A DNA stretch of 64,000 nucleotides from Incurvaria masculella (taxonomy: Eukaryota; Arthropoda; Insecta; Lepidoptera; Incurvariidae), in the NCBI GenBank assembly GCA_946894095.1, contig OX335652.1:15771001-15835000 (forward strand). Direction: 5' to 3'. Below the pieces are notes generated by a model. It worked only from the letters and a program-made list of their open reading frames with translations, did not search any database and was not told the DNA's origin. Position 1 is the first letter of the stretch, and every line of letters begins with the position of its first letter. Below, in pieces: positions 55,925-64,000 of this stretch. Made by a program: the position numbers and the translations under genes.

Positions 55925-56175
55925 GGCGGCCTATTCAGATAAGAGTGAGTTCGAGTTCGGGAGTGAGTTAACCTAAAAATAGTTGGGAAACATATTATTA
56001 TTTAAATAACGGAACCGTTATTTATACTTCCGACGTATTTACAGGACGGACCAGATTTTTCATGTACATCATTTCAGATCTGTAATGATGTTCAAGAAGT
56101 GTGGAATTATTACTATTTAAAAAAGTGAGTTGATATTTAGTTACGAATTCGAACTCACTCTTTCCCTGACCATGC
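55925..56175. mobile_element. GGTCCATTCAGGGCAAGAG MITE, third copy
   Basis: ATAAGAGTGAGTTCGAGTTC at the left and GAATTCGAACTCACTCTTTC at the right, with the TATTTAAATAACGGAACCGT interior. Terminal bases are more mutated than in the tandem pair at 11.5 kb. Confidence 0.75.
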
Positions 56176-56179
56176 CAAC

Positions 56180-57260
56180 GCCACTTTTTTTCAAATTTGG
56201 GGCGTTGCATCTTCCGTCACAAAATGATTCAGTTTTTACGAGTTTGGTTTCCATATACGAAGGAACTTCCGCAGAGAAGCTTAGTTTCAGAAATCTTCCA
56301 ATTACGGTTGTTTGATACATTGTTAAAATAATTATCTCTTGAATACGTATAACAGTAAACATAGAGAGATAGTGAAAGTAAGATATGTAACGAAGCTTAA
56401 AAAATCCTAGACTTCTTAATAGAAGGACGAATATACTAGAAGACGGATATACTTAGGTAAATATTTAAATTAAATATATCATTAATTTTTACCACATGAT
56501 TGTATACTTTTCAGGTAAATTATTATTAAGAAAAATTTAGTGAAATTATTTACCGTCATTGCAAAATACAAATTAACATTGTATTGGATGTTTAGGTGGA
56601 AATTAGGGAATTGAGCGGTGAAACTTGTGTCTACAGTACAGATACAACTATACAATACAATTTATGACAGAATGGCTTAACAAAGATGCGAGTTGAGGGA
56701 CCAAATGCGAAGGGACTGTCATTAAAAGCATCAAATTCAAACTTCACTGTCGCATATTTGGTTATTCAACTATAACAAAAACCACAAAACAGAAAGGGAC
56801 AAAACACTCCATCAAGGACGATGCCATAATACTGTCCGGAGCGAGAACAAATCAATCAGTACAGCCGAGTTTCACCACAGAGCATCCAAGACGCCTCCGC
56901 ACATAAACTGTTCTTGAACAATACACTTTCCAATTAAGAGCCATTGTGATGCCTGCATCTCAGCTGAGGCGTCTGTCGCCAACTATCACTGTAAATCATT
57001 GAAGATGCGAAGTGTCTGCGTAACTTTATGTGAAGCGGCGCGCGGTTGGACATTGCAATTCCGAACGAAATGAGTATAATAGGAAAACTTAAGTTAGAAC
57101 TCCTTCCTGCGGATTATCATCTGATATGACATGAATCTTACGTCAAGGAACATTAAACTCATACCTAACGTGAAAAGTATGTAAAATTATAACTAATTTT
57201 TAAGTATGTATGTAACCAATAAATAATAGTAATAGTGGATATAACGTTTTAGGAAAAAAC
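56180..57260. other. Unique sequence, no gene seen
   Basis: AT-rich; nothing recognised. Confidence 0.45.
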
Positions 57261-57262
57261 TT

Positions 57263-58442
57263 TTAAGGTCGGCCCGTAAGCATCAGAAAATTTCGCCTCC
57301 CATACAAACGTAGTTTACTAGTAATTTGAAAAACACTGTTCCATCTTACCTGATATTTGGTACCTAATATTAGGTTACAAATATATGTGTCTGCATGTCT
57401 TTGTTTTTTCGGTAAATGTATTCTGAGTCAAACCACAGAGAAAACAAAATTCGTATGAAGGTTTTCTTTTTGCTTTCATTTCATTCGGTTTAGATTTTTC
57501 AAAAAAACAAAAGCATGCAGACACAGATATTTGTTACCTGATATAAGATATTAAATATCAATTTAATTGGAATAGCGGTTTCCAAATGATTAGTAAACTA
57601 CGTTTGTATGGGGAGCATAGCTTACGGGCCGTTCTTAAGTTCGGCCCGCATGTTATGCTCCCCATACAAACGTAGTTTTGCAATAACTTGCACTGTGCAG
57701 ATTTGTTAACTTTTTTAGGTTCCATAGTCAAAAGAAATGCTTATAATTTCTACCTATCTGTCCGTATGTCACAACCATATGTTACTGAGGGATGAAACAT
57801 AAAATTGCAGTGCACAAGAAGTCTTCAATAATGATACTGAAGTTTCAAAGTTTTTTTTGTTTTGTTTAAGTACTTAGTTGGTCAGATATTCGTTTCTAAA
57901 GTTTTAAAAAATGTGTCCCTTCCCCTCTTAAATATTCAACAAATACTCCTGTTTTTACAATTTCCACCAAAAATTTAATATTATATGTCGTAACGTGGAA
58001 AACTTTCGGTTTCGTTATTCATGACTTTTTTTATGAAAAACCGGTATGGGTGGCTGTGCTGAGGACTTAAGAACGGCCCGTAAGCTATGCTCCCCATACA
58101 AACGTAGTTTACTAATAATTTGGAAACCGCTATTCCAATTAAATTAATATTTAATATCTAATATCAGGTAACAAATATCTGTGTCTGCATGCTTTTGTTT
58201 TTTTGAAAAATCCAAACCGAATGAAATGGCAGCAAAAAGAAAATCTTCATACGAATTTTGTTTTCTCTATGGTTTGACCCAGAATACATTTACCGAAAAA
58301 ACAAAGGCATGCAGACACAGATATTTGTAGCCTAATATTAGATACCAAATATCAAGTAAGTTGGAAGATTGGTTTTCAAATGATTAGTAAACTACGTTTG
58401 TATGGGAGGCGAAATTTTCAGGTGCTTACGGGCCGACCTTAA
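57263..58442. mobile_element. 1.18-kb nested palindrome: two inverted fold-back elements
   Basis: 57263-57639 and 58066-58442 are reverse complements, about 377 bp each. Each arm is itself fold-back, with TTAAGGTCGGCCCGTAAGCA then CCCATACAAACGTAGTTTAC at one end, inverted at the other. The 426-bp spacer starts with a third partial terminus (TCGGCCCGCATGTTATGCTC) and holds a GGTTCCATAG/CTGTCCGTATGTCAC segment like the GGGTTCCGTACC repeat. No coding capacity. Confidence 0.85.
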
Positions 58443-58444
58443 GG

Positions 58445-59260
58445 TGAAAAATAAAACATGCAAATAAATACAAATAATAATTTTCCATTAGCAGTGGTTT
58501 TCAAAGTATCTCCAAAACTAAATATTAATTTTAACTGAAATGACACAGCCTTTACATATTTTGACACTTCAACAAAGAATATCCACCGTTTAAATCACCC
58601 AGTAAATTGTCATATCCGGCGGGTCCAATTAGATCACAAGAAATGTTCCCTCCGGCTACGTCTCAATCACAGATGCATCGGCGACGTCTGACCGGAGAAG
58701 GCGAGACGCAGCCTCCACAAACCGTATGCACAATGAGACATTAATCACAGGCGGGCCCGCTGATTGCTCCATCGTCGGGAAAGTGTATCGGTGTCCGGAC
58801 ATCTGTTGCCCAACCGTCCCCCGCCGCCCACTCACAGAAACAATACATCATTACAATGTTACAAACGGAAAAATAATGGCGAACCGTTTGTCATCGCCCC
58901 ACACCTACTCGAACTGAGGAGCGGCGGGCGACGACGGCATACCCGCACCGTGCCACGGGCCGGTACCCGAAACTCTGCCACGTCCCGCTTTGGAGGAACC
59001 ATGCTTTGACTTTTGATGAAGGATTCCTATAGGTGTGACGAAAAATCTTCTCGAGAAAGCGTTCCGACATGATAATATTCGAAATACCGTTTGAGTTTTA
59101 AGATTAAAGAAAGACATTTATTTGAATGCATCTCAAGACAAAGTAGTATTTTTATTGTGCTTTCAATAGGTGCCTGTGGTAAAATTCTTACATTTAGATT
59201 TAAAACTTAAGTTAAAATTTAACTCACAAAACTACATATATTCTCAAAATTAGAGGGTAC
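58445..59260. other. Unique sequence, GC-rich in the middle
   Basis: 58610-59000 is GC-rich and repeat-free, a candidate conserved block. Two overlapping plus frames there have no motif. Confidence 0.4.
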
Positions 59261-59264
59261 GCAT

Positions 59265-59440
59265 AGATGACAACCTGGGCGGTATCAACCGTACTACCTA
59301 GGAAGAAAGGGTTTTACGTGGAATCTGAATAACGATCGACAAATCCTTTAGTAGCCTCTCACTACATGCACGGTAAGAAATGCGGTGGGACCACTTGTAT
59401 ACTTTCAAGTGTCGGAACCCACTCAGCATATAGCGAAAAT
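59265..59440 (-). mobile_element. SINE, modular family, third-type head plus short body
   Basis: Body stub GACAACCTGGGCGGTATCAA; head GTAGCCTCTCACTACATGCA, GGTGGGACCACTTGTATACT, ends GGAACCCACTCAGCA. The body beyond the GGGCGG block is deleted. Confidence 0.6.
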
Positions 59441-59534
59441 GGCCTAACAATCCAAGCCTCCAGTGAAATTGAGTACAAACCTGAATGTGAGCATATCTTT
59501 AACCTAAAAGTCGGTTCATTGGGTCACACCATTT

Positions 59535-60130
59535 TTTTTATGTGACTGGACATGGACGGCTAATACCAAATTATCAGATACTAGCAGCCCGTCCCGGCTT
59601 TGCACGGGAATAATATAATTTAAAAAAAATTATTTTGACACAATGATACACAAATAAACACTTCTTACGCAGAGTTCCTTAAAAAAGAGCATATACCAAC
59701 ATTGAAATAGCTGAAATAAAAATAACAATTTTTTTTACAACAATATGCGTTTAGTTACCTACTAAACTAATTATCATGAAGAATTAGTTACCTACTAAAC
59801 TATATCAACCGACAATGTCTTAAATTCCGCACACGGCTGCTGCGTAGGGACTGCCCGTACCTCTGAGTGACGCCTACAAACTCTAAAACGCATAGTTGGC
59901 CGAGCGGAGTTTTTTCTAATTTTAAACTCATGATATCTTTCGAATGAAATGTCCGAATCGAATAATTCAAAAAGTAATATAAAGGTATTGAAACAGTCTT
60001 AAATAATAAATTATTTATTTTGATGAGGATTAATATCTAGGTACAAGGTACTAGGTAGTTTCAGAGCCTATTCGGTTCATATAAACAAACAATCAAACCT
60101 TTCCTCTTTATATAATATAATAGTATAGAT
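59535..60130 (+). mobile_element. SINE tail stub followed by a dispersed CCCGTCCCGGCTTTGCACGGG element
   Basis: 59535-59575 (TTTTATGTGACTGGACATGG, then ACGGCTAATACC) is the 3' end of the modular SINE on the minus strand. From about 59580, AGCAGCCCGTCCCGGCTTTG then CACGGG opens an element of a type widespread in animal genomes. It probably ends near CTTTATATAATATAATAGTA (60108-60127). A 21-bp direct repeat (TTAGTTACCTACTAAACTA at 59752 and 59785) lies inside. Confidence 0.5.
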
Positions 60131-60134
60131 TACC

Positions 60135-60820
60135 TTAACACACTTTATACCTAACACATTATATTACTCGGCTCCATTGAACTGGATGAACAACACCATA
60201 CATAAATAACAGTTGTAGTGTTTAGTTTTTAGGATACAAGTTCGCGGCATGAATTTCGCCACGAGCTGCTTTGAATAATGGCCGGGAGCGATAATAAATG
60301 ATGAGTGATGGACGAGGTCGCCGAACACAAAAAAAAACGAGACAATTTCATTACGTCGCAACTAGGACGGCCGCCGCTTGAACTGTGTCACAGCGAAATA
60401 AGAAAACAGGAAAATATCCCAGAAAATATTGTGCTAATTCTTTTCTGACACTTTTTCAGACGAAATTTCACGCTCAGGTCACAATAAAGGGTCGTGGCCG
60501 ACTTTAGGGGCAACCGATAGCATGGCCGACGGATTTACATCGCGGTCTTAGGAATAATGGACGCAAGCTTTCGCATTTACTTGCCACCGCACAGTCTTCC
60601 ATTCTGTAATGTATGACTTTCAATATGGATGTTCTTAGGTTTGCACCGTCGCTGCACTTGTTTGTCGAACTTACGGTTTCCCGGTGCGCGATGCCGTACT
60701 GGGCCGACATGTTTCGCCTCCAACGCTGGAGGCATCGGAAATTCACCCTGGAGGCAATCATGTTAAGCGATTCTAAAATGGCCATATACATTCTAAATTA
60801 TATACATTCTAAGTTATTAG
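60135..60820. other. Mostly unique sequence with two small element fragments
   Basis: 60160-60200 is a short modular-SINE body fragment (CTCGGCTCCATTGAACTGGA). 60605-60765 (CGGTTTCCCGGTGCGCGATG, ATGTTTCGCCTCCAACGCTG) belongs to the same family as the nested insertion at 63679. No gene. Confidence 0.5.
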
Positions 60821-60821
60821 A

Positions 60822-60935
60822 GTCGTATTCCGAGAGAACCTGTAAAAACTTAGTACGGGATTAGCACCGGACTAACAATATAAAAACCGGTTTAGTCCGG
60901 CGTATTAAAGTTTATCCACCCACTGTGAATACGGC
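60822..60935 (-). mobile_element. ~114-bp MITE with GTCGTATTC ends
   Basis: GTCGTATTCCGAGAGAACC to GTGAATACGGC. Interior GGGATTAGCACCGGACTAAC and AAAACCGGTTTAGTCCGGCG are inverted relative to 14438 and 45856. Confidence 0.75.
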
Positions 60936-60981
60936 TATACACGACTTTAACATAATAAGTATATGCTGAATTTACTGGGTC

Positions 60982-61045
60982 TTTTTAACCGACTTAAAAA
61001 AAGAGGTTTTCAATTCGTCGGAATCTTTTTTTTTATTATTCGAAA
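60982..61045 (+). repeat. Fragment of the TTAACCGACTTC repeat
   Basis: TTTTTAACCGACTTAAAAAA, then GAGGTTTTCAATTCGTCGGA and a T-run. Confidence 0.6.
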
Positions 61046-61157
61046 TCAAGTTACAGTTTAAGACACGATAAGGTTGATTTCTCTCAATTACAGTGCAGAA
61101 ATGACTGAGAGTCATGACTTCACAGAAAACCATTATACCCATTATAAGATTATTTTA

Positions 61158-61490
61158 TAGAACTGGACAGGGATTGCTAATATCGAACCTAATGTCATGA
61201 TGTTGTCCCATGAGTGTGTTCGGAATCCATGTAAAACTGTAGGTCCCACTCCCCTACTAGGTGGTAGAGTTTAAGCCTGCCCGGGTTGGTGCCATCGCAC
61301 TGGATGAAAAGATGGTCGAAGCGGCAATGAAAAATTGTCCGTATTTTCCATCCAGTTCAATGTAGCCGTGCTCATAAAGGGAAGGTCCTGGCATGGCACC
61401 TAATTTCTTCGGAAATGTGGTGTATTGGGCTAATATCTTAACGGTAGTTGTGTGGTATTTACCATCCATGTCGCATAAAAAAAACGATCG
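61158..61490 (+). mobile_element. Modular SINE body, well preserved, headless, with an inverted stub upstream
   Basis: 61215-61490: TTCGGAATCCATGTAAAACT, GGTCGAAGCGGCAATGAAAA, CATCCAGTTCAATGTAGCCG, TGGCATGGCACCTAATTTCT, tail GTCGCATAAAAAAAACG. It begins at the pseudo T-arm with no head. A minus-strand 3' stub (61160-61210, ACTGGACAGGGATTGCTAAT) lies just before it. Confidence 0.75.
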
Positions 61491-61529
61491 GTTTAGCATA
61501 AACGCCAATTTAAGTGACAAGTCGGACTA

Positions 61530-61818
61530 AGAGCTCTGTACCCGAAGTCTCAGTTGTCACACGTTAGTTAACTAACATTTGCGAGTCCGAGCTTGATTTG
61601 ACAGCTTACTCAACGTCGCCGTAAATACGTCGACGTTGCAGTTTACGTCCACTCCGCGTTTTCATACAAATCGGAAGTCCGCGTTTAACTTTGACAGCTT
61701 GAAGAAGTAAAACCACAAAATATCTAGTAAAAACTTGTATGGAGTTTGACGTTTTTACGGAACTTCGAAGTTACGTAAACGCCAATTTAGGTGAGAACTG
61801 AGACTACCGGCTCTGTAT
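61530..61818. mobile_element. CCGGTAGTCT MITE, second copy
   Basis: Shares GCGAGTCCGAGCTTGATTTG, ACTCCGCGTTTTCATACAAA and AGTAAAAACTTGTATGGAGT with 19867-20213. The right end TGAGAACTGAGACTACCGGC matches; the left inverted end is rearranged. Confidence 0.7.
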
Positions 61819-61819
61819 C

Positions 61820-63405
61820 CGCAACGCAAACTCGGAAGAGGTGCATGCCATTGACCAAATCCAGGATCCCGGTGCGGAGCCGTAGACCTCATCGACCAGG
61901 CCACGCGCTACATAAACGCGCAATAAGAATGCGACGCCTGCAAATTGGCGCCGCGCGGTCGGTGCGCTGCGGCTGTTCGTCATTACGAGTCGACGTGCGA
62001 CGCGTCCCCTCAGCGTCTCGTGACAAATTAACCGCTGCTTATTTGCCCGTCGCTGCGGGTAGGTCGCCAGTCTCGGCTGCCATTACTCGTAACAAGGTGG
62101 TTTAACTATTAGCCATTAAAGCGCTTGCAATCAAACTACCAGTAAATTGGATTTTTGTTTTATGGCTCGCTCTGCGACTTACGTAAATGTTGAGGAGTCT
62201 TAAGTTTCCCATTAAAATTTCAGCTTACTAAGGCCTTAGAACCTCTTAGCTCATCAACAATGTAGCGAATTCCTTGATCTCTTTATCAAGGACTAAGCAG
62301 GTAAGGATAACAATTGTCCTTAACAATTGATAAATCCTGGAGTTCTTAAATAAAAAAATTATAATTGGAAAACCTTCCAACATACATACATGAACACCGG
62401 TGGTTTTAAGTTTTAAACATATTTAAAGATAAAACGCAGAAGCTCGTATCGTTATCTAAATAATTATTAACCTCAGTTGATGCAATGCTGAATATTACCG
62501 TCAACTCTAAGCAAGTACCAAAGTAGCGACAGTGCTAACCGCACTAACACGACCGCGATTTGAACTTCAGTAATTGAGTGCGCATCTAAGCCCGCACTAA
62601 CCCTTTGAGTTTGATAACTCGACTTATTAGGAAACATCAGACCTATTAAATCATGTTTGCCGAGGAAGCTTACGGCCTCCCTGGCACATATGCGGAATAA
62701 TCAACTTGTGTGGTTAACAAGTCGTTAAGTCTCAATAATTAAATCGTTCCTTCCTCTGAGTTCGCTCTCGGTTATCTAAGCGTTCCGCTTAGTTTTACTC
62801 GCATTCACGTTGAGACTTATTCAAACGTGACAAGTAGAGTCGAGAAATGTACTAGTACATTGCGCGTAGTGTTCGACTCGGTTCTAACTTCGCATTAGAC
62901 TTCATTTGACTTGGAGAATATTGGAATAATTGAACATTGGAGTTGATGTTTCAAAAGCCTTTAAGTATACTTATGTACACTCGAAGTTCTGATGAAATTA
63001 TAAGTGTAGATAGATTCATATAAGATGGCTATCGTGGCCACTCAGGCTGATTAATGTGTTAAAGTCTTGAGCATTACAAAGTCAGTCAGTATCATCAGAT
63101 TCTCAGCAGTTCCTCATATTAATAATCGGAGCTAGCTACATGGGCTTTAGTGCCTTAGCTATTTTTCCAATTGTTTGACTAAAGCCGGTGTTTAGTGCTG
63201 TGCTGCAACTTTATGAAAAATTTAAGCAAATGGTTTGCCAACCCCTATTGAAAGCATATTGGCCTGATGACATCATTTTCTTTACCTGTCTACATAGGTA
63301 GACACATATACGAGATCACGCTGTTTCCCGGTGAGACAGAAAGATAGAAGAGGGCTATTCAAAAGATCACAGCATACTTCTCTAACTTCTTCAACGGTCA
63401 TGTCA
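61820..63405. other. Unique sequence, GC-rich at its start
   Basis: 61820-62100 is GC-rich and unique, the rest AT-rich. No convincing exon; the Arg-rich plus frame at 61791-62105 is compositional. Confidence 0.4.
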
Positions 63406-63406
63406 T

Positions 63407-63963
63407 TTAAGGTGGCCCAACCTGGCGGGACGAACTCATTCGCGGGCTCGGTACAAAACCGTGCTGTTGCATTCTGGGACCTTCTCTGTTTCAAAGAAAA
63501 AGCCAGGCTCCGTGATGAGGAAGATGCAACATGTCCATAAAAAAGACAAGGTGCATAGTTTATGATTTGGTAAGATTTACGAAAATTTTAACTACAAAAC
63601 GACTTATAGCTTAAAGTAAACAACGACCGCTGTAGTCAAATCTCTAACAAAAACCAAATAGATTATAAATCTTGACTATAATGTTTTGAAAACTTACGGT
63701 TTTCCGGTGTGCAATGCCGTGCTTGGCCGACATGTTTCGCCTCCCACGACGGAAGCATCGTCAGGAGGCGGAACATGTCGGCCAAGCACGGCATTGCACA
63801 CCGGAAAACCGTAAGTTTTCAAAACATTATGTACAGCGACGGTGTAAATCTAAGAACATAAATCTTGACTAAATAAGCTATGTCTGATGACTAATCTTTT
63901 TAAGATATTCTTACTTTATCATTGCGGGGCTTTACTTTCACAGAGCGGGATGGGCCACCTTAA
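63407..63963. mobile_element. TTAAGGTGGCCC MITE interrupted by a nested insertion
   Basis: Left end TTAAGGTGGCCCAACCTGGC, right end GCGGGATGGGCCACCTTAA. Same orientation as 8355-8937. The internal hairpin's second arm is deleted here (63540-63560). The middle is split by the 179-bp insertion at 63679-63857. Confidence 0.8.
63679..63857. mobile_element. Palindromic insertion with 14-bp target-site duplication
   Basis: ATAAATCTTGACTA occurs at 63665-63678 and again at 63858-63871, on either side of the insert. Within it 63681-63744 and 63764-63827 are reverse complements (64 bp, one mismatch), with a 19-bp loop (CACGACGGAAGCATCGTCA). The 3' end GTACAGCGACGGTGTAAATC is shared with 27725 and, in reverse, 60640. 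No coding capacity. Confidence 0.85.
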
Positions 63964-64000
63964 TTTCGATTCTATAGTTCCTAGCCAGCTCAGTGGAAAC

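Overview
The window is eukaryotic, almost certainly insect, and most likely a moth or butterfly. The evidence is indirect: an interstitial (TTAGG)n tract of the insect telomere type, several copies of the GGGTTCCGTACC/CCGTCCGTCC repeat and of the TTAACCGACTTC repeat that I know as abundant in lepidopteran genomes, AT-rich DNA with GC-richer unique islands, and very many short non-autonomous transposable elements. There are no bacterial operons, rRNA or true tRNA genes, or CRISPR arrays. Long open frames are sparse and most are chance frames or lie inside repeats.

Layout. The sequence alternates between unique, apparently non-coding DNA and clusters of SINEs, MITEs and fold-back elements. The main landmarks, left to right, are: a TTAA-flanked MITE (1.2-1.6 kb); a hairpin-bearing MITE (8.4-8.9 kb); a perfect 28-bp palindrome (9.1 kb); two MITEs joined head to tail (11.5-12.0 kb); LINE C-terminal fragments (13.3, 20.8, 39.4 and 50.3 kb); tandem and fold-back repeats including a telomere-like tract inside a perfect inverted repeat (23.1-25.3 kb); a 101-bp satellite (28.0-28.4 kb); a GC-richer unique block (33.5-34.4 kb); a dead Tc1-like transposase (38.0-38.8 kb); a 0.5-kb fold-back (43.2-43.7 kb); a spliced, SAM-like coding remnant on the minus strand (45.5-46.1 kb); a 1-kb tandem/inverted tRNA-SINE composite (47.8-48.8 kb); a minisatellite (53.0-53.6 kb); a 1.2-kb nested palindrome (57.3-58.4 kb); and a palindromic insertion nested in a MITE (63.7-63.9 kb).

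The two strongest observations are these. (1) One SINE body, present in about twenty copies, is joined to at least three different 5' heads: a 5S-rRNA-like head, a tRNA-like head and a third head I cannot assign. All meet the body at the same small T-arm-like stem-loop. (2) Two minus-strand segments with good splice signals join in frame to give a SAM-domain-like peptide interrupted by a single TGA. I see no other convincing protein-coding gene. The window reads as intergenic or large-intron DNA, with several GC-richer unique blocks that could be regulatory.
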